The notes below the pieces were generated by a model that worked only from the letters and a program-made list of their open reading frames with translations, was not told where the DNA came from and searched no databases. A stretch of 64,000 nt of DNA from Streptococcus mitis (GTDB lineage Bacteria; Bacillota; Bacilli; Lactobacillales; Streptococcaceae), in NCBI RefSeq assembly GCF_002005545.1, contig NZ_LBMT01000001.1, positions 1,758,301 through 1,822,300 on the forward strand. Direction: 5' to 3'. This document shows, in pieces, positions 39,218-47,617 of the stretch (within the stretch, counting starts at the first letter, position 1; each line of letters opens with the position of its first letter). The position numbers and the translations under genes are program-made.

Positions 39218-40072
39218 TTATTGGTATTTTTCTGTTAAGGACTGCCAAATTTCTTCTGTCGGCATTTCCTTGCCCGTCCACAGTTTAAAAGCTTCTGCAG
39301 CTTGATAGAGCAACATTCCCAGACCATTGACCGCTGGATTGCCCTGCCTCCTAGCCCATTTCAAAAATGGTGTTTCAAAGGGTTGGTAAATGATATCTGC
39401 TACTAAAAGAGTTTCTGATAGGACAATGCTTTCAGCAACTGGAGATGATTGACCATCCATGCCCACACTGGTCGCATTGACAAGTAAATCCGACTCAGCA
39501 ATCCTTGCTTGCAGTTCAGAAACATCTTCTAAAGCATACAAGTCCACTTTAAAGCCTGTCTGCTCCTGTAACTTGTTCAGGTAAGGTCTTGTTTTTTCAA
39601 TAGAAACTGAACGAACAAAGACAGAAATCTGACTGACACCATCCAAAATAGCCTGTGCCAAAATGGACTTGGCCGCACCACCTGCACCCAGCAGGGTCAT
39701 CTTCTTACCTGTAATTGTAAAAGAAGGCAAGCTCTTAAAAAATCCCTTGCCATCTGTATTATATCCAATTAAATTGCCATTCTCATTGACAACCGTATTA
39801 ACTGCACCGATTAAGCGCGCTTCATCGCTCAGCTCATCCAAATAAGGAATCACCTGCTCCTTATAAGGCATAGATAGGTTGATACCAAACATCTGGTAGC
39901 GACGAATATTAGCCACCGTTTCTGCTAAGTCACTCGCTTCAATCTCCCAAGCCACATAAGCACCGTTGGTAGCTGTCGCCTCAAAGGCGCTGTTGTGAAT
40001 AAAGGGGGAAATAGAATGCTTAATAGGATTGGCAACAACGGCAGCTAAACGTGTATAGCCATCAAGCTTCAT
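39218..40072 (-). CDS. aroE: Shikimate dehydrogenase
   Basis: 284 residues. Substrate residues in [13 protein letters not shown] and NLSMPYKEQ (catalytic Lys); NADP loop [19 protein letters not shown]. Overlaps the aroD end by 11 bases. Confidence 0.96.
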   Translation of the reverse strand: MKLDGYTRLAAVVANPIKHSISPFIHNSAFEATATNGAYVAWEIEASDLAETVANIRRYQMFGINLSMPYKEQVIPYLDELSDEARLIGAVNTVVNENGNLIGYNTDGKGFFKSLPSFTITGKKMTLLGAGGAAKSILAQAILDGVSQISVFVRSVSIEKTRPYLNKLQEQTGFKVDLYALEDVSELQARIAESDLLVNATSVGMDGQSSPVAESIVLSETLLVADIIYQPFETPFLKWARRQGNPAVNGLGMLLYQAAEAFKLWTGKEMPTEEIWQSLTEKYQ

Positions 40073-40739
40073 CCAAAATCTCCCGAATTTTTTTCATGTT
40101 AGCTAAGGAAATCTGACCTGGGGCACTTGCCTCATCTAGACTAGCAAAGGACCAGCTAGAACCAGTCACATCCGCAGTGATACGAGAGACCTTGCCCACC
40201 TTGCCCATAGAAATGGTCACATATTCCTGCTCAGGATTGAGGGTTTTAAAGCCTCGTGTATAGTTCATTAAGTCTAGCACATCTTGCTCCGTGTGAGCCA
40301 TCACCGCAACCTTAACAAGTTTTGGATTTAGGCTCGTCAACTCTGACAAGATTTCCATCATGTTCTCAGGTGTTTCTTGGAAATTGTGGTAACTCAAAAC
40401 GAGATTTGGGAAGTCCAGCATTTCTTCAAAAACATCCTTGTAGGTATAGTACTCAAAATCAATATAGTCTGGTTGATAGAGTTGCGCCACTTCCTTGATT
40501 AGATGGATATATTCTTCTGGAGAAAGTTCGATTTGTCCCCCTTCAGAGCGAGTTCGCAAGGTGAAAACCAACTCACGGCCTGCGAATTTTTCAAAAATAG
40601 CTGGAGCCACCTGCAAAATCGCTTCCTTAGGCAGATAGTCGGCACGCCATTCAATGATGTCGGCATCCAGATACCTCATGGCATCCAGAGCCTGAGCCTC
40701 CTCTAAACTTCTTGGCATTACTGAAACGATTAATTTCAT
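40062..40739 (-). CDS. aroD: 3-dehydroquinate dehydratase, type I
   Basis: 225 residues. Schiff-base lysine in [11 protein letters not shown], catalytic His in SYHNFQETP and the N-terminal EWRADYL. Type I enzyme, not the small type II. Overlaps the methyltransferase gene by four bases. Confidence 0.95.
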   Translation of the reverse strand: MKLIVSVMPRSLEEAQALDAMRYLDADIIEWRADYLPKEAILQVAPAIFEKFAGRELVFTLRTRSEGGQIELSPEEYIHLIKEVAQLYQPDYIDFEYYTYKDVFEEMLDFPNLVLSYHNFQETPENMMEILSELTSLNPKLVKVAVMAHTEQDVLDLMNYTRGFKTLNPEQEYVTISMGKVGKVSRITADVTGSSWSFASLDEASAPGQISLANMKKIREILDEA

Positions 40740-41899
40740 TTACTAACCTTCATACTAATCACCTTGAGGTAATTACTACTTTCATCTTTTTTATTATAGG
40801 CAAAATCTGCTGGAAGACCGTATTTATTTAAAATCTGGTAACTTCTTCCTGCAAAGCCTTTATCAATTTGTTCTGTAAATTTCTGGCGGGAAACATTGGC
40901 AGCATTGGTACTGGCAATGATAATCCCTCCCGGATTTAAAATCTCAAGACTCTGAGATATCAACTTGTGATAATCCTTAGCCACAGAGAAAGTTTGTTTT
41001 TTATTCCGAGCAAAGCTAGGCGGATCTAGGACAATCACATCGTAGGTCAAGCCTTTTCTCTTAGCGTATTTGAAATATTCAAAGACATCCATAACTATAA
41101 AACGATGCTCGTCTGTGCTGATTCCATTGGCCTGAAAATGCGCTTGTGACAATTCTCGTGAACGTTTAGCTAGGTCAACCGAAGTAGTCTGGCTTGCTCC
41201 CCCCATAGCTGCAGCTACTGAGAAGGCTGCTGTATAAGAAAACATATTGAGCAAGGATTTGCCCATAGCCAATCCATCCACTAAACTACCGCGAACCTCA
41301 TGCTGGTCTAGGAAAATCCCTGTCATCAAGCCATCATTCATAAAGACTTGATACAAGACACCATTTTCCAAAACAGTGAAAAAGTCAGGTGCTTCTTGAC
41401 CATAAACATGGGCAGATTCATAGTCCAAAGCCTTAAAACGGATCTTCTCATATACTCCTAAAACCTCAGGAAAAACCTGTCTAAAAGCTTCTGAGATAAC
41501 CTTGCGAATCTGATAAACATAAGAGTTATACCAAGAAAAGACAGCATAGTCGCCATAAAGATCCACTGTCAGACCCCCAAAGCCATCTCCCTCTTGGTTG
41601 AAGAGACGAAAGGCAGTTGTCAAATCATCTTGATAGTAGGTTCTTCTCTTTTCTTTAGCTTGTCTAAACAGCGTTTCAAAGAAAGCTTGATTGAAGGTCA
41701 CCTTGTCTGTGCTCACAAACCAGCCCAAGCCCTTGTTTTGCTGAGAAAGGTAGGCAGTCCCAAGAAAGGTTCCTTCCTGACTCTGCACTTCTACTTCCCG
41801 ATCCTTGAGATGAACATTCTCAAGATCACTGGCTTCTAGTAAAACTAGCCCCTTAGCGAGCTTCTTTTCAACCCTTTTGCTGACTCTTATTCTATTCAT
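40736..41899 (-). CDS. rlmI: PUA-domain rRNA cytosine methyltransferase (RlmI-like)
   Basis: 387 residues from the ATG at 41899. N-terminal PUA-like domain (about 1-75), then a SAM-dependent methyltransferase with [20 protein letters not shown] and the NPPY-like [11 protein letters not shown]. RlmI makes m5C1962 in 23S rRNA; exact target here is inferred. Start choice: the longer ATG at 41908 lies within the -10 box, so the ATG at 41899, at the predicted transcription start, is used, giving a leaderless message. First gene of the aromatic series. Confidence 0.85.
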   Translation of the reverse strand: MNRIRVSKRVEKKLAKGLVLLEASDLENVHLKDREVEVQSQEGTFLGTAYLSQQNKGLGWFVSTDKVTFNQAFFETLFRQAKEKRRTYYQDDLTTAFRLFNQEGDGFGGLTVDLYGDYAVFSWYNSYVYQIRKVISEAFRQVFPEVLGVYEKIRFKALDYESAHVYGQEAPDFFTVLENGVLYQVFMNDGLMTGIFLDQHEVRGSLVDGLAMGKSLLNMFSYTAAFSVAAAMGGASQTTSVDLAKRSRELSQAHFQANGISTDEHRFIVMDVFEYFKYAKRKGLTYDVIVLDPPSFARNKKQTFSVAKDYHKLISQSLEILNPGGIIIASTNAANVSRQKFTEQIDKGFAGRSYQILNKYGLPADFAYNKKDESSNYLKVISMKVSK

Positions 41900-41906
41900 A
41901 ACTACC

Positions 41907-41935
41907 ATTATATCAAACTTTTAGCCAATTCTCAA
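41907..41935 (-). promoter_or_regulatory. Promoter of the rlmI-aro series, leaderless
   Basis: Minus-strand TTGAGA, 17-base spacer, TATAAT. The last -10 base is seven bases before the ATG at 41899, which leaves no room for a ribosome site. Confidence 0.75.
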
Positions 41936-41956
41936 AAAAGAAACTACCCTTGCTTT

Positions 41957-41985
41957 TTTACTCTTCTTTTAAAAAATGGTATACT
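41957..41985 (+). promoter_or_regulatory. Promoter of the LtaS-like sulfatase gene
   Basis: TTTACT, 17-base spacer, TGg extension, TATACT. Supports the GTG start at 42016, since the earlier in-frame ATG is upstream of it. Confidence 0.75.
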
Positions 41986-42015
41986 AATACTAATAAAAAA
42001 TTAGGAAGTAAATGT

Positions 42016-44166
42016 GTGAAAAGCAATTTTAACAAAATCCAAAAAGCCGTCGGTACCAGACTGGGTTTTGTCCTAACCCTTTTAATCCTATATTGGCTCA
42101 AAACCTTATTAGCCTATGCCGTTGACTTTAATTTAGATATTCAAGTGGGCAAGTTGCAGGGAAATTACCTTGCCTTTATCGCCTTTTTCAATCCCCTTCC
42201 CTTGGGACTACTCCTGCTGGCTCTAGCCCTCTATGCTCGGTCAACCAAGATTTTTTATGGCCTGAGTATAGCTATTTATAGCCTTTTATTCATTTGGCTT
42301 TATTCTAACGTCTTTTACTATCGAGAATTTAGCGACTTTATCACGGCTAATACCATGAAGGTGGTCAGCAAGGTGTCTGTCGGCACTGCAGAACTAGAGT
42401 TACTGCGTCCTTGGGATTTCATCTATTTTATGGATTTCCCATTGCTGGCTTTCCTTTTCTATAAAAAATTCATCCAGCTGGATAGGAGACCCTTCAAATT
42501 CCGCTCCAGTGTTGCTATCACTGCTCTCTCAGCCCTGCTCTTTTCTGCTAATCTTTTCTTGGCTGAAATTGAGCGTCCCGATCTCCTGTCGCGAGGATTT
42601 TCGAATTATTATGTTGTCCGCGCCCTCAGTTTACCAGCTTTTCTAGGTTATAGTGCCAACCAATCCTACAGCGCCAACAAGGAACGTGCCAAGGCCTCTG
42701 AGACTGATCTTCAACCTATTACAGATTATATTCAAGAACATTCTGCTAAGCCCAATCCAGACTATTTTGGCTTGGCCAAAGGAAAAAATGTGATTTATCT
42801 CCACTTAGAGAGTTTCCAACAGTTCCTACTTGACTATAAACTCAACATAGATGGAACTGAGCATGAAGTCACTCCCTTCCTAAATTCACTCTACCATTCG
42901 CAATCAACCCTAGCCTTTTCGAATATCTTTAACCAAGTCAAGGCTGGTAAGACCTCAGATGCGGAAACCATGCTAGAGACCGGTTTGTTTGGACTTGACC
43001 AAGGTTCCTTCATGGTCAACTATGGAGGTACCAATACCCAGCGGGCTGCGCCTTTTATCCTATCAAAAAATGGCTACCAATCAAGTGCCGTCTTTCATGG
43101 TAATATTGGGACCTTCTGGAACCGGAATACGACCTACAAACAATGGGGCTACCAATACTTCTTTGACGCATCCTATTTTACTAAGCAAGACAGTAGCAAT
43201 TCTTTCCAATATGGTTTAAATGATAAAATCATGATGAAAGATTCTATCCAGTATCTGGAGCATTTACAGCAGCCTTTTTATACTAAGTATATCACGGTGT
43301 CCAATCACTATCCCTATGCTAGCAATCTGACAGGCGATGAGCTTGGTTTCCCACTGGCTAAAACCAAAGATGAAACGATCAATGGCTACTTCCAAACCGC
43401 CAACTATCTGGATAGTGCTATCAAGGCCTTCTTTGACTATCTCAAAGAAAGTGGCCTCTATGAAAAATCCATCATCGTCATCTATGGAGACCATTATGGC
43501 ATTTCCAACTCCCGCAATCCTGAGCTGGCACCCTTGATTGGAAAGACTTCTGAGAACTGGTCGAATTACGACAATGCCATGTTGCAACGAGTGCCTTTTA
43601 TGGTGGTCATGCCTGGTTATGAAAAGGGGCAAATCATCAATACCTACGGTGGACAAATCGATATCTTACCGACTCTCGAACACCTCCTTGATATTGAGTC
43701 CAATTCCTTCCTTCAAGTTGGGCAAGACCTTCTGTCTCCAGATCATCAAGAAATCGTTGCCTTTCGGACTGCCAATTCCTTCGTCACACCAAAATACACC
43801 AGTTATGACGGACGAACCTACTATACTGAAAGTGGTCTTGAAATCAGTAATCTTGATGAACAAGCTCAGACTGAACTAGAAATCGTTCGGCAGGCAGCCA
43901 GCCAACAGCTGAAAATCAGCGACCAGATTCAAACTGGTGATTTAATACGTTTCTACCAAGCAGATCATCTTGGAAAAGTTGATACAGAAAGTATTTCTTA
44001 CCTCAATTCTTTGCCAATTCTGCAAAAGATTGAGCAGGAAAAAGGTAGTCAATCAACCAGTCTCTTTAGCCAACGACAAGGTAAAACCAGTGCTGACCTT
44101 TTCAAGGCACCAAGTTACCAAGAACTCCATCCAGAGTCAGCAGAAACCGAATCAAAATCACAATAA
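42016..44166 (+). CDS. LtaS-like phosphoglycerol/phosphoethanolamine transferase (sulfatase fold)
   Basis: 716 residues from the GTG at 42016, with AGGAAG upstream. Five membrane helices in about 15-215, then an outer alkaline-phosphatase-type domain with VIYLHLESFQ (metal Glu), KAGKTSDAETM (catalytic Thr), FHGNIGTFWNRN and IYGDHYGI (metal Asp-His). The set resembles lipoteichoic acid synthase. Mitis-group teichoic acids are not made by the classical LtaS route, so the acceptor is uncertain. A polar C-terminal tail of about 80 residues follows the catalytic domain. Single gene. Confidence 0.87.
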   Translation: MKSNFNKIQKAVGTRLGFVLTLLILYWLKTLLAYAVDFNLDIQVGKLQGNYLAFIAFFNPLPLGLLLLALALYARSTKIFYGLSIAIYSLLFIWLYSNVFYYREFSDFITANTMKVVSKVSVGTAELELLRPWDFIYFMDFPLLAFLFYKKFIQLDRRPFKFRSSVAITALSALLFSANLFLAEIERPDLLSRGFSNYYVVRALSLPAFLGYSANQSYSANKERAKASETDLQPITDYIQEHSAKPNPDYFGLAKGKNVIYLHLESFQQFLLDYKLNIDGTEHEVTPFLNSLYHSQSTLAFSNIFNQVKAGKTSDAETMLETGLFGLDQGSFMVNYGGTNTQRAAPFILSKNGYQSSAVFHGNIGTFWNRNTTYKQWGYQYFFDASYFTKQDSSNSFQYGLNDKIMMKDSIQYLEHLQQPFYTKYITVSNHYPYASNLTGDELGFPLAKTKDETINGYFQTANYLDSAIKAFFDYLKESGLYEKSIIVIYGDHYGISNSRNPELAPLIGKTSENWSNYDNAMLQRVPFMVVMPGYEKGQIINTYGGQIDILPTLEHLLDIESNSFLQVGQDLLSPDHQEIVAFRTANSFVTPKYTSYDGRTYYTESGLEISNLDEQAQTELEIVRQAASQQLKISDQIQTGDLIRFYQADHLGKVDTESISYLNSLPILQKIEQEKGSQSTSLFSQRQGKTSADLFKAPSYQELHPESAETESKSQ

Positions 44167-44169
44167 AAG

Positions 44170-44202
44170 ATGCTCTTCCGTCTTGGAGGAGCATTTCTTT
44201 TT
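44170..44202 (+). terminator. Terminator of the LtaS-like gene
   Basis: Stem ATGCTCTTCC / GGAGGAGCAT with a 5-base loop, followed by TTCTTTTT. Confidence 0.87.
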
Positions 44203-44220
44203 ATAAAATAAAATTAAACA

Positions 44221-44248
44221 AAAATCAAAGAGCAAACTAGGAAACTAC
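44221..44248. repeat. Truncated BOX remnant
   Basis: Reads AAAATCAAAGAGCAAACTAGGAAACTA, the boxC part of the BOX elements, and then loses similarity. No matching other end nearby. Confidence 0.6.
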
Positions 44249-44412
44249 CCTCAGATTAACTGTGAGATTATAGGTAGAGAGGTTGTACCTGCAATATATG
44301 ACTGTCAAGTTTAGTGGTGTAGATAGTAGAATAAAGATGAGAAGGCATAGAGAGAAGATAAATCACCTTAAGCAGGTATCTGGAAAATTTGATTTTATAG
44401 AGAAGCCTTTTG

Positions 44413-44631
44413 TTACAAACTCAATATACTATCAATAAATAATATTATAGAAGCAACAATAATTATAATTTCACCTATCTGCATCATTCTATTTTGAACT
44501 CTAAATATATGTTCTATCAAAAATACTTGGATCACACACATTATAGGAATTAACGTTTTTGAAATTGAAAAATATCCAAATAAATAAACTATAAACAACA
44601 AAAATAGAAACTTGTTATATTTGTTATTCAT
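44413..44631 (-). CDS. Small two-helix membrane protein, unrecognised
   Basis: 72 residues: MNNKYNKFLFLLFIVYLFGY begins the first hydrophobic segment, IPIMCVIQVFLIEHIF a second and GEIIIIVASIILFIDSI a third short one. Basic middle (FRVQNRMMQ). GAGGGGAAT lies before the ATG and a good promoter at 44683-44711, so it is likely expressed. No family recognised; size and position next to an IS remnant would fit an accessory or immunity-type protein, but nothing shows that. Confidence 0.6.
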   Translation of the reverse strand: MNNKYNKFLFLLFIVYLFGYFSISKTLIPIMCVIQVFLIEHIFRVQNRMMQIGEIIIIVASIILFIDSILSL

Positions 44632-44682
44632 GACATTCCCCTCTTTATTTTTTGATTACCAATCTTAATAATTTACAACTAC

Positions 44683-44711
44683 ATTATAACAAACGACAAA
44701 ATTCTTGTTAA
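44683..44711 (-). promoter_or_regulatory. Promoter of the small membrane protein gene
   Basis: Minus-strand TTAACA, 17-base spacer, TATAAT; the ATG is about 50 bases downstream behind GAGGGGAAT. Confidence 0.65.
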
Positions 44712-44754
44712 CAAATATTGCCATTTTTAAAAATTTTTTGTGATTCTAATGTGA

Positions 44755-44976
44755 TAAACTACTTCGATATTGATTTCAGATGACTTTTCGTCTATACTTA
44801 GGGGTGAACACAATGCGATACTTACAGTTCTACTTTGTGTGCGATAAACTATGAGACTTTTGTGCCATATTTTTCTCCTTTCGCTTTACAATTGGCTTGA
44901 ACACCTTTATTGTATCGCGTTTGGAGTTTTTTTGGTATAACCTTCGACGCACACCCGCATAGCGGGTGGTTTTTTG
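44755..44976 (-). mobile_element. Remnant of an IS200/IS605-family element (5' end and start of tnpA)
   Basis: From ATG 44868 on the minus strand the frame reads MAQKSHSLSHTK, stop, NCKYRIVFTPKYRRKVI, stop, NQYRSSL. This matches the N-terminus of the IS200-type TnpA single-strand transposase as I recall it, with nonsense changes at two codons. Similarity ends at about 44755. Upstream lies AAAGGAG and the left-end hairpin (44952-44968). The rest of the element and the catalytic HUH motif are gone, so it cannot make transposase. Confidence 0.75.
44952..44975 (+). terminator. IS200 left-end hairpin acting as terminator
   Basis: Stem CACCCGC / GCGGGTG with a 3-base loop, then GTTTTTT. IS200 elements carry such a structure upstream of tnpA, which blocks incoming transcription. 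Confidence 0.72.
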
Positions 44977-45054
44977 TCTCGTACCTAACGGAGCGAGACG
45001 GACCGAAAGTCACATAATTAAAAAAGTTGGAGCTCAGCACTCCAACAATTACTA

Positions 45055-46398
45055 TTAAAATGTTTGGCGTTTTGCTTTACGCTCTGCACGACCACGAGCG
45101 CGATTTTCGGCACGCTTGGTTTTGCGGCGCTTTTCATCAACCGCCCATTGAATTTTCTTCTTATAACCCGGTTTGACTTTTTTCTTTTTCTTTTTGACCA
45201 AGCCAATCATTTCGATATCAAGTTTATCTTGTTTTTTCTCACGGTTAGCACGACGATCACGGTCATAAGTATCTTGAAATTCCCCGTCTTTGACCATCTT
45301 AGGAGTAAACTTGATTCCCAATTTCTCCAATTCACGGATATCCGAATCATCGCTTGGTTGGTAAAGGGTAATGGCTGTACCTGGTAGGCCATTGCGTCCG
45401 GTACGACCAACACGGTGGACAAAGAAAGATAAGTCTTGCGGAATGGCATCATTGATGACATGGCTGACACCTTCAATGTCAATCCCACGCGCCGCCAAGT
45501 CTGTTGCGACAATGTACTCAAAATCCAGATTTTTCACCTGATTCATGATACGCTTGCGCTCACGAGGGGCAATATCCCCATGGATTTTTGCCACCTTCAA
45601 GCCCTGAGCAGTCAGATATGAATGCAATTCATCAGCACGCGTTTTAGTGTTAACAAAAATCATTGCCAAATACGGTTGCATCAACTGAGTTAACTGGTAA
45701 ATTTGAGCATTCTTATCTCGGCCCTTGGTCGAAATCAACCAATTATCAATAGTATCAGAAATGACCGTTTTGGTCTTGATTTTCTCCATAACAGGATTTG
45801 ATAAGTATTTTTTCAAGAATGGTTGCAGTTTTTGTGGAATAGTCGCTGAGAAGACCATGAATTGCAGATCTTTTGGAAGGCTTCCAGCAATCTTATCAAC
45901 AGTTTCTAAGAATCCCATATCCAAGGTCATGTCTGCCTCATCAACCACAAAGGTCTTAGCCTTGTGAATAGCTAGGTCACCAGACTTAACTAAGTCATAA
46001 ATACGGCCAGGCGTTCCGATAACAATATGAGGCTGGTTGCTTGCCAATTTCTCAATCTGACGAGCCTTATCTGTCCCTCCCACATAATTAACCACACGAA
46101 CTTCTACTTCTGAGTGGGCTGCAATCTGACGAGCTGCTTGGTAAATTTGAGTAGCCAACTCACGACTCGGTGCAGTAATCACGGCTTGTACACTATCGCT
46201 AGCTTCATCTAATTGCTGGAAAATCGGTAACAAGAAAGTATGAGTCTTACCCGAACCTGTTTTTGATTCACCGACTAGGTCACGACCTGCCAAAACAATA
46301 GGAATCAACTTATCTTGCACCTCTGTTGGAGTTGTAAATTTCAACTCCTGCAAGGCTTCTCTAATATAGTTTTTAAATTGAAATTTCGTAAATGACAT
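45055..46398 (-). CDS. cshB: DEAD-box RNA helicase (CshB-like)
   Basis: 447 residues. Motif I ESKTGSGKT, Ia PSRELA, II VDEAD, III SATIP, V ATDLAARGIDIEG, VI HRVGRTGRNG. A Lys/Arg-rich tail (about 385-447) fits RNA binding. Works in cold adaptation, ribosome assembly or RNA decay; the cshB assignment rests on size and tail only. No clear partner gene. Confidence 0.87.
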   Translation of the reverse strand: MSFTKFQFKNYIREALQELKFTTPTEVQDKLIPIVLAGRDLVGESKTGSGKTHTFLLPIFQQLDEASDSVQAVITAPSRELATQIYQAARQIAAHSEVEVRVVNYVGGTDKARQIEKLASNQPHIVIGTPGRIYDLVKSGDLAIHKAKTFVVDEADMTLDMGFLETVDKIAGSLPKDLQFMVFSATIPQKLQPFLKKYLSNPVMEKIKTKTVISDTIDNWLISTKGRDKNAQIYQLTQLMQPYLAMIFVNTKTRADELHSYLTAQGLKVAKIHGDIAPRERKRIMNQVKNLDFEYIVATDLAARGIDIEGVSHVINDAIPQDLSFFVHRVGRTGRNGLPGTAITLYQPSDDSDIRELEKLGIKFTPKMVKDGEFQDTYDRDRRANREKKQDKLDIEMIGLVKKKKKKVKPGYKKKIQWAVDEKRRKTKRAENRARGRAERKAKRQTF

Positions 46399-46467
46399 AA
46401 TACCCTCGATTCTATCTATCTTATCAATTATACCACATTTTATTCCATTTCAGTAGCCTCACTTATT

Positions 46468-46575
46468 TATACTCAATGAAAATCAAAGAGCAAACTAGGA
46501 AGCTAGCCGCAGGCTGTACTTGAGTACGGCAAGGTGAACCTGACGTGGTTTGAATTTGATTTTCGAAGAGTATTA
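46468..46575 (-). repeat. BOX element, first of two in tandem
   Basis: Plus strand TATACTCAATGAAAATC to TTTTCGAAGAGTATTA, no boxB, TA at both ends. The 352-base gap between the helicase and the endonuclease genes contains this copy and the next one, about 64 bases apart, in the same direction. Confidence 0.93.
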
Positions 46576-46638
46576 GGCTATTTCCAGTAGCTTCTCTAAT
46601 AAGAAAAAGGCTAGAATTTTATAATTCCAACCTCTTTT

Positions 46639-46746
46639 CATACTCAATGAAAATCAAAGAGCAAACTAGGAAACTAGCCGCAGGCTGTACTTGAGTACGG
46701 CAAGGCGACGTTGACGTGGTTTGAATTTGATTTTCGAAGAGTATTA
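46639..46746 (-). repeat. BOX element, second of two in tandem
   Basis: Same orientation and length as the preceding copy; the left edge reads CATACTC instead of TATACTC. Ends four bases before the endonuclease gene stop, so it forms that gene's 3' end region. Confidence 0.92.
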
Positions 46747-46750
46747 GTTA

Positions 46751-47566
46751 TTATTTCCAGTTTAAAATAGCACTCAAGCCATAGTGATCACTCACTTGTG
46801 GACTCTTGTTACCATCAAACACGACATGTAAATTTTCCACCGCTAACTCTTTGGTAGTAAAGACATAATCGATTCGAAGGGGTTCAGTGTTCCCTTTCCA
46901 GCCATCAATTTCTGGTGGAACGGTATAGCTACCGCTTTTCTCTTGAGAAACTTCAAAAGCGTCTTGTAAGCCTAATGGACTAGCTAAAATAGCTTGGTAG
47001 CCTTCCTGTCCAGCCGGATTGTTGAAATCTCCAGCTAGCAAAAGCGGCTTGTTCAATTCTTTCAAGACAGCCTCAAATCGTGCCCATTCTTCTTGGAAAC
47101 CTTTATCCCACCAAGAAAGGTGGACACTTGCAACTGCAAGCTCCTTACCATCAACTACAGTTTCAGCCACGGCAACACGACGAGTATGATAGTCTGTTGG
47201 ATCATCCACATCTGAAACCAAAATTTCTCTGGCTTCAATAGGTGTTTTAGACAAGATAGTCACACCTTCGTGGTAGCGATCATAACCGATATGGTTATAG
47301 GCCCAAGTCCAGTAGTAATTTTTCCCTTGCTCAGACAACTTTTCAACCAAGAGTCTAACATAGTGGTCTTGATGAATAGGCTCAGCTGCTGGCAAAGCTT
47401 GATAAAAGTCATTAACCTCCACCTCTGGCGAAGTGATCTCCTGATTGATTTCTTGGAAACAAATCAAATCATAGTCTTTTTCAAGAATATCCTCAAGCAA
47501 AATCTGGAATTTTTCCTCTGCTTCTTTCTCCATCCAACTATGAGTATTGAGTGTTAAAAATTTCAT
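46751..47566 (-). CDS. Endonuclease/exonuclease/phosphatase family protein
   Basis: 271 residues. EEP-fold motifs: N-terminal LTLNTHSW, ICFQEI (metal Glu), LLAGDFNNPAG (Asp and Asn), and RIDYVF with SDHYGLSAIL (catalytic His). No signal peptide. Family members cut DNA or remove phosphates from lipids and other small molecules; target unknown. It lies 51 bases after the PTS gene, with a hairpin between. Confidence 0.85.
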   Translation of the reverse strand: MKFLTLNTHSWMEKEAEEKFQILLEDILEKDYDLICFQEINQEITSPEVEVNDFYQALPAAEPIHQDHYVRLLVEKLSEQGKNYYWTWAYNHIGYDRYHEGVTILSKTPIEAREILVSDVDDPTDYHTRRVAVAETVVDGKELAVASVHLSWWDKGFQEEWARFEAVLKELNKPLLLAGDFNNPAGQEGYQAILASPLGLQDAFEVSQEKSGSYTVPPEIDGWKGNTEPLRIDYVFTTKELAVENLHVVFDGNKSPQVSDHYGLSAILNWK

Positions 47567-47584
47567 TCTTTTCTCCCAAAATAA

Positions 47585-47610
47585 GAGGTTGGAATACAGC
47601 TTCCAACCTC
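47585..47610 (-). terminator. Hairpin after the PTS permease gene
   Basis: Minus-strand stem GAGGTTGGAA / TTCCAACCTC, 6-base loop, then TTATTTTG. The weak T run may allow read-through into the EEP gene. Confidence 0.65.
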
Positions 47611-47617
47611 AAGTATA

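Noticed and set aside
41950..42015. N-terminal extension of the LtaS-like frame starting with ATG
   Set aside because: The ATG is upstream of the -10 box; the GTG at 42016 has the ribosome site.
44849..45040. Open frame of 63 codons on the minus strand
   Set aside because: It runs through the IS200 left-end hairpin and the start of the dead tnpA in another frame; no ribosome site or family match.
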